A stretch of DNA of 64,000 bases from Bacillus sp. B15-48 (GCF_016879755.1 NZ_WOFU01000001.1:682001-746000), one strand, 5' to 3'; positions 18,495-27,225 are shown, numbered from the stretch's first letter. The notes: a model not told the origin generated them from the letters alone. Translations and numbers: made by a program.

Positions 18495-18510
18495 TGTGAT
18501 GAATATCACT
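18495..18510 (-). promoter_or_regulatory. FNR/CRP-like dyad upstream of the DMSO-reductase operon
   Basis: TGTGATGAATATCACT matches TGTGA-N6-TCACA with one mismatch. It lies 226 nt before the first gene of an anaerobic respiratory operon, where an Fnr site would be expected. A clear -10 box at the right distance was not found. A core-element repeat starts 2 nt away. The rest of the gap 18270-18494 is AT-rich with no gene seen. Confidence 0.4.
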
Positions 18511-18511
18511 C

Positions 18512-18559
18512 GGCGCGTCACTGTGACGCCCCGAAGTTTATCGAATTTTGTCGAATTTG
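18512..18559 (-). repeat. Core element, inverted copy
   Basis: CGTCACTGTGACGCCCCGAA followed by TTTATCGAATTTTGTCGAA. This is the only clear copy in the reverse orientation. It faces the copy at 18880-18909, so the two form an inverted pair about 320 nt apart enclosing a terminator and the 21-bp tandem repeat. Confidence 0.8.
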
Positions 18560-18670
18560 AAGGGTTGCCTTTCCTACTCACTAGGGGCAAGCTTCACATT
18601 AACCGAGTAGGAACTGACACACTGGCAATAACTGTTCAAAACTGTTAACAATTTTTAGGGCCTATAAAAA

Positions 18671-18703
18671 GGGATGTAACAAATTTTAGATTTGTTACAT
18701 CCC
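18671..18703 (-). terminator. Intrinsic terminator of the sigma/anti-sigma operon
   Basis: GGGATGTAACAAA pairs with TTTGTTACATCCC over 13 bp; on the minus strand it is followed by TTTTT. It lies about 165 nt past the anti-sigma stop. Confidence 0.75.
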
Positions 18704-18740
18704 TAGTTAATTTTAAGTTGTGGTCTCGTTTGTTCGTTTT

Positions 18741-18830
18741 ACTCTACGATTTTGTCCATATACTCTACGATTTTTCCCGTTTACTCTACGAAATCATTTG
18801 TTTATTCTCCAAAATCGTCAACTCACTCTA
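18741..18830. repeat. 21-bp tandem repeat, five degenerate units
   Basis: The word ACTCTACGA begins at 18741, 18762 and 18783, and weaker forms (ATTCTCC, ACTCTA) at 18804 and 18825. The spacing is 21 bp each time, which equals two turns of B-DNA, so the motif faces the same side of the helix. No open frame uses it. It lies between the terminator and the 3' end of the anti-sigma gene. Confidence 0.6.
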
Positions 18831-18866
18831 TAAAAGACAATATGTGGAAGGCCAAATCTGGCCCTT

Positions 18867-19964
18867 TTAATTCTGGACATTCGACAAAATTCGGGGCGTC
18901 ACTGTGACGGTAAAAGACTCAAACTCAACTGGCTTTATAGAATTCCCTTTATATTCCAACTGTCTTTCGTTGCCATTTCCGTCAATTTCCACGCCGCCAC
19001 CGGCTGAGGGAATGACTAAATACGGAGTGATTGTCAATTCGGTCACCTTCGAATCAATCGGGTCAAATTGCTTATTACTCGTAAACATAATATGGTCCTT
19101 AACCCTTTCACCTGATGCTCCACCTGAGCGACCTGTAATTTCATTTCCATCTTGATCAACGACTAAAAATTCAATATTTCCTCCGCGACTTAGCTCAAAA
19201 TCTGTTTCCACTTCCGAACTCTTATAGGCGATACTTACACCTGTTTCACTAACAGACATTTCTGTTACATAAAGGGTCAAACCATCAACAGTCTGTGAAT
19301 GTTGCACCGGAATTTTATGAATGTCGGTAATTTTTTCAACAGGAGTTGAGAAATACCACGTTTCTCCATTTTCCCCATGTAACATTAACCCAAGTTCGAA
19401 CTTCTCAGGAATATCTTCGGTCACATTGATTTCTTGAATCGCCGTCCGAGTGGTTGCCGATAGAATATCTTCCCCGTAACTCCCGGTGTATCTAGTAGGG
19501 TTTTTTCCATTAATTACAAAATTCATCCCAGCACCAAAATAAAACTGATCAAGTTCCTTATCAGATTCAATGAAAAGACCGATCGTAATATTATTTTGAT
19601 CATATAAAATTTCAGCAAGCGTTACGGAAATTCCATTGATCGTCTGCGTCTCGCCAATTTCATTCGTTAACCCATTTTTTTGAGCTTGTTGTAAACCGAT
19701 TAGATCAGAGTTCCCGAAAACCGAACCGATAATCGGGAGTTGCGACAAACTGCTTGCTAATGTCGGAGAATAGTAAGAGGAACCTACCAATATTCCAAAA
19801 ACCGCTGCCACACTACTCAAAGCATAGAGTATTTTCCTTTTCCTATTAGGTCTTCTAAAACGAGGTGTATCTAATTGCTCTTTCGCCTGAACAATTCCCG
19901 AACGGATAGCGGAACGAACTTGATCTCGTGGAAACTCCTCGAAAGAATCATGTGATTTTTTCAT
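18867..19964 (-). CDS. Membrane-anchored anti-sigma factor with DUF4179-like N-terminus
   Basis: 365 residues. A basic cytoplasmic N-terminus (about 1-45, RRPNRKRK) is followed by one membrane helix (ILYALSSVAAVFGILVGSSY, about 45-65) and a large beta-rich extracellular part. PIIGSVFGNSDLIGLQQAQ just outside the membrane is typical of DUF4179 proteins coupled to ECF sigma genes. The start overlaps the sigma gene by 17 nt. It should hold the sigma factor until a cell-envelope signal arrives. The C-terminal residues VTVTPRILSNVQN are encoded by a dispersed core element, so the natural end is probably altered. Confidence 0.82.
   Translation of the reverse strand: MKKSHDSFEEFPRDQVRSAIRSGIVQAKEQLDTPRFRRPNRKRKILYALSSVAAVFGILVGSSYYSPTLASSLSQLPIIGSVFGNSDLIGLQQAQKNGLTNEIGETQTINGISVTLAEILYDQNNITIGLFIESDKELDQFYFGAGMNFVINGKNPTRYTGSYGEDILSATTRTAIQEINVTEDIPEKFELGLMLHGENGETWYFSTPVEKITDIHKIPVQHSQTVDGLTLYVTEMSVSETGVSIAYKSSEVETDFELSRGGNIEFLVVDQDGNEITGRSGGASGERVKDHIMFTSNKQFDPIDSKVTELTITPYLVIPSAGGGVEIDGNGNERQLEYKGNSIKPVEFESFTVTVTPRILSNVQN
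18880..18909 (+). repeat. Core element encoding the anti-sigma C-terminus
   Basis: TTCGACAAAATTCGGGGCGT followed by CACTGTGACG. On the minus strand it is read through as VTVTPRILSN. The stop codon lies just beyond it. Confidence 0.85.
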
Positions 19965-20490
19965 TTAATTGATAACTCCTTTCTAACTCCTTTTTTAATT
20001 TTTCCCTCGCCCTCCGTAAATTCGTTTTCACTGTCCCAACCGGCTTTTCCAACACCTCAGCAATATCCTTAATTGACAGATCATGATAGTAAAATAAGAT
20101 GATTGAAGTTTGATAGGACGAATTTAGCCGCGATAATGCCTCCCTTAAATGAAAACAATCAATCTCTTCGTCCTGCTTGCGATCTAATTTCTTCAACAAT
20201 TCGCTTTCCTCATAAGGAATCATCTGGTCTCGTTCTTTTAACAGCCGATAACATTCACGGATTAAAATTCGAAACAACCAAGTGGAAAAATACTCTGGGT
20301 TTCGCAATTGGCCGATCGCCAGGTATGCATTGTACGCCGTTTCCTGAATCGCATCCAAAGCATCTTCTTTGTTGCCAACGTAAGAAAGTGCCTTATAATA
20401 GAGCATCTTTTCTTCTTTAAAAAGCAACTCTTCAAAAGCTTCAGCGTCCCCTTTAATTGCTCGTTTCACCGTATATAAATCATGCTTCAT
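19948..20490 (-). CDS. ECF RNA polymerase sigma factor
   Basis: 180 residues. Region 2 includes ALDAIQETAYNAYLAIGQL and STWLFRILIREC, and region 4 includes LFYYHDLSIKDIAEVLEKPVGTVKTNLRRAREKLK, whose helix-turn-helix reads the -35 box. ATG at 20490 begins MKHDLYTVKRAIKGD; a GTG at 20514 would add residues encoded by the ribosome site itself. It overlaps the anti-sigma gene, and a TGAAAC box upstream suggests autoregulation. Closest to the SigV/SigX/SigY-like group, without a firm subgroup. Confidence 0.92.
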   Translation of the reverse strand: MKHDLYTVKRAIKGDAEAFEELLFKEEKMLYYKALSYVGNKEDALDAIQETAYNAYLAIGQLRNPEYFSTWLFRILIRECYRLLKERDQMIPYEESELLKKLDRKQDEEIDCFHLREALSRLNSSYQTSIILFYYHDLSIKDIAEVLEKPVGTVKTNLRRAREKLKKELERSYQLNEKIT

Positions 20491-20520
20491 CGTGTGATCA
20501 CTCCCTCCTTTCACTAATTA

Positions 20521-20548
20521 GAGTGAATCTGGGTGTGCAAAAGTTTCA
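20521..20548 (-). promoter_or_regulatory. Candidate ECF-type autoregulatory promoter
   Basis: On the minus strand TGAAAC (20543-20548) is followed 16 nt later by TCACTC. TGAAAC is the usual -35 of Bacillus ECF sigma promoters; the -10 is only a loose match to CGTC. It sits about 40 nt before the sigma gene. Confidence 0.5.
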
Positions 20549-20613
20549 ACTTCCCCATTTTTCCTGAATTATTTTGGTTTTATTAATATATAGACTATCA
20601 GACAGATAAAGAT

Positions 20614-20653
20614 AAAAAAAAGCATGTTTTGATCTGTTTAATCAAAACACGCT
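20614..20653 (-). terminator. Intrinsic terminator of the YczE-like gene
   Basis: On the minus strand CAGCGTGTTTTGATT pairs with GATCAAAACATGCT and is followed by a run of eight T. It lies between the YczE-like gene and the sigma gene. Confidence 0.8.
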
Positions 20654-20688
20654 GCATAATTTAGCCGAGCGAGGGCCATCTCCTAAAA

Positions 20689-20717
20689 TTCGACAAATTC
20701 CGGGGCGTCACTGTGAC
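20689..20717 (+). repeat. Core element supplying the stop of the YczE-like gene
   Basis: TTCGACAAATTCCGGGGCGT followed by CACTGTGAC. On the minus strand TCA CAG TGA gives Ser-Gln-stop, the last codons of the YczE-like gene. Confidence 0.88.
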
Positions 20718-21352
20718 GCCATTCTTTTTTCAAAAACTTGAGTTAAGTATTGAATAGCAGGCCCAGTACCTAATGCGGTTACGATCGTGATTATTCCGAA
20801 TTTCCCACCTAATAAAACACCAATCACGAGGAGGCAGAGGTCCATCGTTACTTTTGCTCTTTTCATGCTCCATTTCGTTTTATCCCGTAGCGTCAACATT
20901 AATCCGTTAATCGGATCCACCCCGATTTTACAAGCAATAAATAAACTAAGACCGACGAAGAACAGTGTGCACCCGACAACTCCTCCTAAAATCCTCTGAA
21001 AATAGATACTATTATCAAACAGGAGCGGATAAAGATAGCTACCAAAAGAAACTAAAAAACCATACGGAATCAAATATAATAATGTACCAATATTTATATA
21101 TCTCCTGCCAAAGAATAGCAATATTAAAATTAAGGCTATGTTGATATAATTCGCAACGACCCCTAATTCTGCCTGCGTATAATCTAGCGTAATTCGAATC
21201 CCATCATAAACAATTCCAACCGGATCGTTGCCTAGCAGAGTTTGATTATTAAATGCTACGCCAATACATAGCATAGAAATTCCAATCATCGAGAAAAACA
21301 TTTTCTTTCGTGTGATTCTTGGAAAATCCGATTTATTCCGTTTCTTCTTCAT
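20708..21352 (-). CDS. YczE/YitT-like integral membrane protein
   Basis: 214 residues with about five membrane segments. It has YczE features: N-terminal GISMLCIGVAFNNQTLLGNDPVGIVYDGI, the internal GVDPINGLMLTLRDKTKWSMKRAKVTMDL and late GTGPAIQYLTQVFEKR. Function of the family is poorly known; YczE in B. subtilis influences secondary metabolite production. A second member lies at 43427-44092. The final Ser-Gln-stop comes from the core element. The gap 21353-21606 upstream holds no gene. Confidence 0.8.
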   Translation of the reverse strand: MKKKRNKSDFPRITRKKMFFSMIGISMLCIGVAFNNQTLLGNDPVGIVYDGIRITLDYTQAELGVVANYINIALILILLFFGRRYINIGTLLYLIPYGFLVSFGSYLYPLLFDNSIYFQRILGGVVGCTLFFVGLSLFIACKIGVDPINGLMLTLRDKTKWSMKRAKVTMDLCLLVIGVLLGGKFGIITIVTALGTGPAIQYLTQVFEKRMASQ

Positions 21353-21600
21353 GAGCTACCTTTTCTGACCTCTCACCTTTGTATTTTATCTTTTCAATTT
21401 CTTTTTCCATATGTCCTCCTTCATTCTTACCACATGTCTTCCTATAAGAATGAACACCGTTTTACTTGAATTTTTTCAGAATAATAAAAAACGAGAAAAA
21501 TCGCAACTGCAAATGCAAAGAAAGAAGCGACTTCCCCAAGTTAGGAAAATCGCTTTCATTCAAAAAACCTTAACGGTATGATAAAGAAACTTCCATCAGA

Positions 21601-21633
21601 GGGATCTTACTTCCCGTTAATCTGCGATAAAAT
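21601..21633 (-). repeat. Family 3 gene-end repeat, copy 2
   Basis: GATCTTACTTCCCGTTAATC followed by TGCGATAAAAT. On the minus strand it encodes ILSQINGK-stop at the end of the nucleoside hydrolase. It matches the block at 1534-1568 and, more weakly, 57214-57237. Confidence 0.6.
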
Positions 21634-22617
21634 ATATTTGTTATACATCGTATAAGATTCTGGGAAGCATAGGTTAAAAAAGGCCTTTTTAAAAGCAATA
21701 TTGTCAATCCCCATATAAACATTTGCGTTTTTCGGCTCGGCATCCCCAGGGGAAAATTGGACTACTGTCTGCCCTTTGCAAATTCCTTCACATTCCATTT
21801 TTAAGTTAACCCGTTGAAAAACATCGTCCTCACCGCTCAAACTAGGGTCTAGTGCTAGCATGACCGCCACTAAATCATGAACAACTACCCCGGTGATTCG
21901 TAGCGACTTCCAATAAACTTCCAAATAGTGATCGGACATCTCACTTAATAATTTCCCCAACTCACCACACTCTGTCCGTAAAAAGAATAAATCATCCAAA
22001 GTGAAACGAGTTTGTTGGGTAACGTCTAAGCCAATCATATTGATTTCAACATCTTCTCCTAATTCATCAAAGGTCACCTTTGCTGCTTCAGGATCCGCCC
22101 AATAGTTAAATTCAGCGACAGGCGTACGGTTTCCATTGCGAACGCCACCACCCATCGACCAAATGGTTTTTACTTTTTTCATTGTTTCTCGGTCTTTTTG
22201 AATCGCTAACGCAATATTCGTTAGCGGGCCTAACGTAATCAATTCCACTTCTCCAGGGTTCGCTTTGACTGTTTCTAAAATAAAATCGACGGCATGGGTG
22301 TCCGATTTCTTCGAAAAGTCTGGAGTGAGTTGAACCGTTCCAAGCCCACTTTCGCCATGAACCGAACTTTCGATTTCATAGGCTTGATTCTGAGCCAATC
22401 TAGTTAAAGATGCCGGTGCCCCAGAATATACGTGGCAATCTGCATTCATTAAGTTGACGATTCCTAAAGCATTATTCACACAGGGATCGAGTCCAACATT
22501 TCCTGCAACGACCGTGATGCCTAAAACGTCGAAGCCCTCATAGGTCAAGGCCGCGACGATGGCATATGTGTCATCGATCCCAGGGTCTGTGTCAATGATA
22601 ATCTTTCTTTTTTCCAT
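21607..22617 (-). CDS. Nucleoside hydrolase (IunH/RihA family)
   Basis: 336-residue Ca-dependent ribonucleoside hydrolase that cleaves nucleosides to base plus ribose. The N-terminal Asp cluster KIIIDTDPGIDDTYAI is the metal and ribose site; FNYWADPEAAKV and VVHDLVAVMLALDP complete the pocket. ATG at 22617 has GGGGTGA upstream. It is the last gene of the lacI-rbsK-hydrolase set, so the released ribose goes to the ribokinase next door. A second hydrolase at 24807 differs in pocket residues, which suggests different base preferences. The last residues are encoded by a family 3 repeat. Confidence 0.92.
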   Translation of the reverse strand: MEKRKIIIDTDPGIDDTYAIVAALTYEGFDVLGITVVAGNVGLDPCVNNALGIVNLMNADCHVYSGAPASLTRLAQNQAYEIESSVHGESGLGTVQLTPDFSKKSDTHAVDFILETVKANPGEVELITLGPLTNIALAIQKDRETMKKVKTIWSMGGGVRNGNRTPVAEFNYWADPEAAKVTFDELGEDVEINMIGLDVTQQTRFTLDDLFFLRTECGELGKLLSEMSDHYLEVYWKSLRITGVVVHDLVAVMLALDPSLSGEDDVFQRVNLKMECEGICKGQTVVQFSPGDAEPKNANVYMGIDNIAFKKAFFNLCFPESYTMYNKYILSQINGK

Positions 22618-22652
22618 GTTGTCACCCCACATAGTAATTGTATAAAATCTAC

Positions 22653-23537
22653 CTATTTATCGGCTAGGAAAGTTTCCACTTCTGCCCGTGTCGGCATCCC
22701 AGCCTGGGCACCAAATTTTTGAACCGATAGTGCTGATGCTGCATTTGCAAATTTTATCGCCTGTTCCATGGTTTGCTGTTCAGAAAGTGCAACACATAAT
22801 GCTCCATTGAACGTATCGCCTGCACCCGTTGTATCCACTGGAGTCACTTGATAAGCAGGGATCATCAACCGTTCATCGTTTACCCGATAAGAAACCCCAT
22901 GCTCACCTTTCGTGATAATTAATTTGTCATCCAAGTCAGCAGTCATAGGATTGGCGTTAAACAACTGAGCGGCTTCGCCTTCGTTAGGGGTAATATAAGT
23001 TGCTTTATTCCAGTAGTCAAATGGGATTGTTTTAGCTGGTGCCGGATTAACAATAATCGGAATCTTGTTTGCAGCACATAAATCTAGGCAGAACAACACA
23101 GTCTCAACAGGAATTTCGAACTGAATGAGGACAAGATCACTCGCTAAAATTTCTTTTTCATATTGTTGCACGTATTCCGGGGTTACTTCATTATTAGCTC
23201 CTGGGACAATAATGATGCGGTTATCTTGATTCGAAAGGATAATATTTGCAACGCCTGTATTTATATTTGGAACCTTTTTAATCATGTTTGTTAAAATATT
23301 TTCATTTGCTAATGCTTCGAGCATATCGGAGCCATTTTTATCTTCGCCGACACAGCCAATCATTTGGACATTTGCTCCTAGGCGAGCAGCTGCTACCGCT
23401 TGGTTCGCGCCTTTTCCACCCGGCTTCGTTTCGAACGTTTCTCCTATCGCCGTCTCTCCTTGACTTGGCAAGCGATTCGTACCCGTTATGAGATCGACAT
23501 TTATACTTCCAATCACTGTGATAGTAGGGTTCTTCAC
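22653..23537 (-). CDS. rbsK: Ribokinase
   Basis: 294-residue PfkB-family kinase. The N-terminal VIGSINVDLI, the GGKGANQAVAAARLG signature and the C-terminal DTTGAGDTFNGAL with the catalytic Asp are intact. It phosphorylates D-ribose at O5, here probably the ribose released by the two nucleoside hydrolases. It follows the LacI gene by 12 nt and precedes the hydrolase by 35 nt, so all three are one transcription unit. Confidence 0.94.
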   Translation of the reverse strand: MKNPTITVIGSINVDLITGTNRLPSQGETAIGETFETKPGGKGANQAVAAARLGANVQMIGCVGEDKNGSDMLEALANENILTNMIKKVPNINTGVANIILSNQDNRIIIVPGANNEVTPEYVQQYEKEILASDLVLIQFEIPVETVLFCLDLCAANKIPIIVNPAPAKTIPFDYWNKATYITPNEGEAAQLFNANPMTADLDDKLIITKGEHGVSYRVNDERLMIPAYQVTPVDTTGAGDTFNGALCVALSEQQTMEQAIKFANAASALSVQKFGAQAGMPTRAEVETFLADK

Positions 23538-23549
23538 ATTATCCCTCCT

Positions 23550-24524
23550 CTAATTCTTCGTCGTCTTTCCTTTTACTAGTTTCGTTGGAAACTCATAAAA
23601 TCGTTTGTCTAATTCCTGTTTTTCGATTTGCTGATTTAATAAATCTACCGCTAATGCACCCATATCGTAAATCGGTTGTTCAATCGTAGTTAATGAAGGA
23701 ATAAACATTTTCCCCATTTCGATTCCATCGAACCCAACAATTTGCAAATCATCTGGGATGGCCAATCCTAAATTATGAGCCGCTCTAATTACACCAATTG
23801 CTACCGAATCACTGCTAGCAAAGACTCCATCAATCTTTGGATGATCTTTTAAAAGCTTATAAGTGATTTCTTCAGCTGCTCTTACATCAAAGATTGTTTC
23901 CATCACGACATAGTCTACATGAGCCTCCTGAACAACTTCTAAAAATCCTTTCTCACGGTCATCAGTTGTGATAAGCCCACTAGGACCTCGTAAATGGGCA
24001 ATCGATTGACAGCCAACTTCAATTAGATGCTTTGTCGCATTTATTGCTCCAACTCTATTCTCTGAAATGACCGTTGGAATCGTACTATTTATCGTTCGAT
24101 CCAATGCCACCACCGGTAAATGAAATTCTGTATAATTTTCCGCTTCTAATTGGCTGGTTGACACGATAATTCCATCAATCCCCTTTTGCTCAAGTGAACT
24201 GATATAATCCGACTCCGTTTTTGAGCTCCCATCTGTATTACAAAGAATAACGGTATATCCGTAAAATCGCGCTCGGTCTTCTACAGCACGTGCTAGGGCT
24301 GGGAAGTATGGATTCGTAATATCAGGTAAAATCAGACCAATGATGCTCGAAGTTTTTTTATACAGTGTACGAGCAACAAGATTTGGCCGATACTTTAATT
24401 TTTCAATCGACTCGTTTACCCTTTTTTTTGTCTCCTCACTCACTTGACCTTTATTATTTAATACCCTTGACACTGTTGCCACCGACACGTTTGCATGTTT
24501 TGCAACTTCTCTTATTGTTACCAT
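23550..24524 (-). CDS. LacI-family transcriptional regulator of the nucleoside genes
   Basis: 324 residues. The N-terminal helix-turn-helix reads VTIREVAKHANVSVATVSRVLNNKG; the hinge helix follows near residue 50 (YRPNLVART), and a periplasmic-binding-like core carries VVALDRT and DGVFASSDSVAIG. ATG at 24524 has AAGGTGA upstream. It is cotranscribed with ribokinase, and the tandem GTAACCGGTTAC operators before nupC are the likely targets. The effector is probably ribose or a nucleoside; this is inferred from context only. The 282-nt gap upstream holds a small GGTTGCT hairpin (24702-24720) and no gene. Confidence 0.9.
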   Translation of the reverse strand: MVTIREVAKHANVSVATVSRVLNNKGQVSEETKKRVNESIEKLKYRPNLVARTLYKKTSSIIGLILPDITNPYFPALARAVEDRARFYGYTVILCNTDGSSKTESDYISSLEQKGIDGIIVSTSQLEAENYTEFHLPVVALDRTINSTIPTVISENRVGAINATKHLIEVGCQSIAHLRGPSGLITTDDREKGFLEVVQEAHVDYVVMETIFDVRAAEEITYKLLKDHPKIDGVFASSDSVAIGVIRAAHNLGLAIPDDLQIVGFDGIEMGKMFIPSLTTIEQPIYDMGALAVDLLNQQIEKQELDKRFYEFPTKLVKGKTTKN

Positions 24525-24806
24525 TTGTATCACCTTAACATTCTATATTTTTATCTTCATAACAATGAAGAATGGGAGTGCCTGGCAAATGATTAAATAG
24601 CATTACGGACAAGTTCAGCCTGTGTATCTAGCACTTGCATTGATTGCCTTCGGCCAAACATTGCCCACTCTATCTAGTATGGAAATAATCAGGAAGAAGC
24701 TGGTTGCTAAATAAGCAACCGCTCCTTTCCCTTGTGTCATTCATCGTTCAGTCAAACGATCCAATATCAGGTCTTAAATAATTTATAAATAATGAGGAGA
24801 AAGAGA

Positions 24807-25751
24807 TTAACGAGAATAAGATGTTAACGCTCTTGTGAATAAATCCCAAAACTTAGTTGAATCTAATTGCGAAGCAAAGTGTACATTTGGTTGTTTTCCA
24901 GTTACGCCTAAAGTATCGACGACTGTCATGCCGTATGTGAGATCCCCTTTTGTTTCAACGCCTACATGTACATGCTTCATCTCGAAAATTGATGGATCGA
25001 TTAAATAAGCGACCGTACATGCATCGTGAATTGGACCACCGTCAAAGTCAAATACTTCCTTATAGGTCTTTGCGAAGAATTTCAAGAGTTCAACGACAAA
25101 GTCAGCGACATCATTATCAATTTTAGCAAGATCATTTATAATATCGTTAGTCGCAAGGGCCTGGTGGGTGACATCCAAGCCAAACATCGCAATCGGCACA
25201 CCACTTTCAAAAACGACCTTTGCTGCTTCGGCATCGACCCAAATATTAAATTCAGCTGCTGGCGTCCAGTTTCCAAATGTGCCCCCACCCATTAAGACAA
25301 TTTCTTTTATTTTTGGAACAATTTTCGGTTCCCTAATCATCGCTAAAGCAATGTTTGTCAGTGGGCCTGTAGGAACTAAAGTAATATCACCGTCTGATTC
25401 CAACACCTTTTCAATAATTAAATCAACCGCATGCTGTTCAATTACTTTTTTAGTAGGAATTTCAGGAAGCGCCGGACCATCTAAACCCGTTTCGCCATGA
25501 ATCTCTTCTGCAATCTGTCGTTCTTTAATGAGAGGTCTGTCTGCGCCTTGAGCGACCGGAACATCTTCTAACCCGATAATATCGCAAACTTTTAACGCAT
25601 TTAACGTATTTTTTTCAACCTCGACATTCCCTGCTACGGTCGTAATTGCCTCAATTTTTAAATTACTAACCTTTGAGGCTGCTAAAATTATCGCAATGGC
25701 ATCGTCATGTCCAGGATCACAATCTAAAATCACTCTTTTTAATTCACTCAT
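24807..25751 (-). CDS. Nucleoside hydrolase (IunH family), second copy
   Basis: 314 residues. The metal-binding start is VILDCDPGHDDAIAIILAA, with FNIWVDAEAAKV and GGPIHDACTVAYLIDP in the pocket. The HDA in the latter segment is typical of pyrimidine or broad-range hydrolases. It follows the nupC-type transporter by 241 nt of structured sequence on the same strand, so uptake and cleavage are linked. ATG at 25751 has GGAGG upstream. Confidence 0.92.
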   Translation of the reverse strand: MSELKRVILDCDPGHDDAIAIILAASKVSNLKIEAITTVAGNVEVEKNTLNALKVCDIIGLEDVPVAQGADRPLIKERQIAEEIHGETGLDGPALPEIPTKKVIEQHAVDLIIEKVLESDGDITLVPTGPLTNIALAMIREPKIVPKIKEIVLMGGGTFGNWTPAAEFNIWVDAEAAKVVFESGVPIAMFGLDVTHQALATNDIINDLAKIDNDVADFVVELLKFFAKTYKEVFDFDGGPIHDACTVAYLIDPSIFEMKHVHVGVETKGDLTYGMTVVDTLGVTGKQPNVHFASQLDSTKFWDLFTRALTSYSR

Positions 25752-25774
25752 CACAATTCCTCCTTAAAAATAAT

Positions 25775-25985
25775 CAAGAAAACTCGCCGATTGGCAGTGC
25801 CCCTAAGGGCGAAAACAGAGGCGTAGTCGCGCTGTGCCCGATTGATGTTCCTAAGGACTAAAGCCCTAGAGAACATCTTATCACGCAGAGCCTAAATGAT
25901 TTTTCTAAGGGCTAAAGCCCAAAGAAAAACCTTATTGCCCTGATTGGTTAGGAAAGCATGAATTAAAAAGTTCATACTTTCCTGC
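25775..25985. repeat. Run of related hairpins between nupC and the hydrolase
   Basis: Three successive hairpins share a CTAAGG(G/A)CTAAAGCCC core: near 25795-25815, 25850-25875 and 25900-25925, with outer arms GATGTTC/GAACATC and TTTTTCT/AGAAAAA. A fourth, GGAAAGCATGAA against TTCATACTTTCC (25952-25983), lies at the nupC end. They may attenuate transcription between the transporter and the hydrolase. No gene is present. Confidence 0.5.
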
Positions 25986-25992
25986 TATTAAC

Positions 25993-27225
25993 TTACAAAA
26001 TAAACATGCCTGCAATCGCAGCATTTAATAGGGAAGCTAATGTCCCACAAATCATTGCTCTCATACCGAGTTTTGAAACGTCTTTTCTTCGATTCGGAGC
26101 GAGCGTGCTTAATGCCCCAATTTGAATCGCAATCGATCCGAAGTTCGCAAATCCAGCTAAAGCAAAGCTTAGAATGATGGCTGTTTTATCAGAAAGGGTA
26201 TCGATAACTCCTCCCAAACCTGCATAAGCAACAAACTCATTAATAACAATTTTTTGACCGATGAATTGACCGGCAATAACCGCTTCACTCCACGGAACGC
26301 CAATTAAGAAGGCGATTGGAGCAAGGAGAACACCTAATATTCTCTCCATTGTTAACTCGATTCCAAAAACGCCACCAACGAGACCGAAAATACCATTAAT
26401 TAAAGCGATTAATGCGACGAATGCCAATAATGTTCCAGCGATTTCAATGGCCATTTTCAAACCTGTCGACGCTCCACTTGCAGCGGCATCAATGATGTTT
26501 GCTGGCTTTTCTTCATCGTCATTTGAAATTTTTAATGCTTTATCGCTTTCGCCGCCAACTTGATCTCGAATTTCTTTCGGAAGTGGAAGGACAATTTTTG
26601 CGATTAATAAACTTGATGGTGCAGCCATGAAACTCGCTGCTAACAGGTATTCAAGCGGAATCCCCATTAATGAGTAACCAACGAGAACCGAACCGGATAC
26701 AGAACCGAGTCCCCCTACCATCACAGCAAATAACTCTGAGTTATGCATCTTTTTAATAAATGGTTTTACGACAAGCGGTGCTTCTGTATGTCCAACAAAG
26801 ATATTTGCTGCCGCAGCTAAAGATTCAATCTTCGTCGTTTTTAGCAGTTTTGATAGAGCGCCACCAATAATATTAATTACCCTCTGCATAATCCCTAAAT
26901 AATAAAGAATGGAAATTAAGGATGAAAAGAAAATAATGATCGTTAATACTTGGAAAGCGAACACAAAGCCATCACCTTCTACTAACGAACCAAATACAAA
27001 CGAAATTCCCTCATTTGCATAATTAACAATCCCTTGGAAAACGGATGAGATCTCTTGTAATACAGCTCGTCCAATTGTTGACTTTAATGTCAAAAACGCA
27101 AAGATTATCTGAATCGCTAATGCTCCTAAAATCGTTCTCATATAAATTTGTTTTCGATCAAGACTCAAAAGATAAGCTAGACCCAACACAGATATAATAC
27201 CGACTATTCCCCACAATATATTCAT
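25993..27225 (-). CDS. nupC: Concentrative nucleoside transporter (NupC family)
   Basis: 410 residues with about ten membrane segments. Family motifs FVGHTEAPLVVKPFI and the C-terminal FGSIAIQIGALSTLAPNRR are present. It imports nucleosides with protons. ATG at 27225 has AGAGGTG upstream; the frame is open to a GTG at 27234. Tandem palindromic operators overlap its transcription start. It lies between the hydrolase and the pseudouridine genes, so it could also carry pseudouridine, as PsuT-type NupC members do. Confidence 0.92.
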   Translation of the reverse strand: MNILWGIVGIISVLGLAYLLSLDRKQIYMRTILGALAIQIIFAFLTLKSTIGRAVLQEISSVFQGIVNYANEGISFVFGSLVEGDGFVFAFQVLTIIIFFSSLISILYYLGIMQRVINIIGGALSKLLKTTKIESLAAAANIFVGHTEAPLVVKPFIKKMHNSELFAVMVGGLGSVSGSVLVGYSLMGIPLEYLLAASFMAAPSSLLIAKIVLPLPKEIRDQVGGESDKALKISNDDEEKPANIIDAAASGASTGLKMAIEIAGTLLAFVALIALINGIFGLVGGVFGIELTMERILGVLLAPIAFLIGVPWSEAVIAGQFIGQKIVINEFVAYAGLGGVIDTLSDKTAIILSFALAGFANFGSIAIQIGALSTLAPNRRKDVSKLGMRAMICGTLASLLNAAIAGMFIL

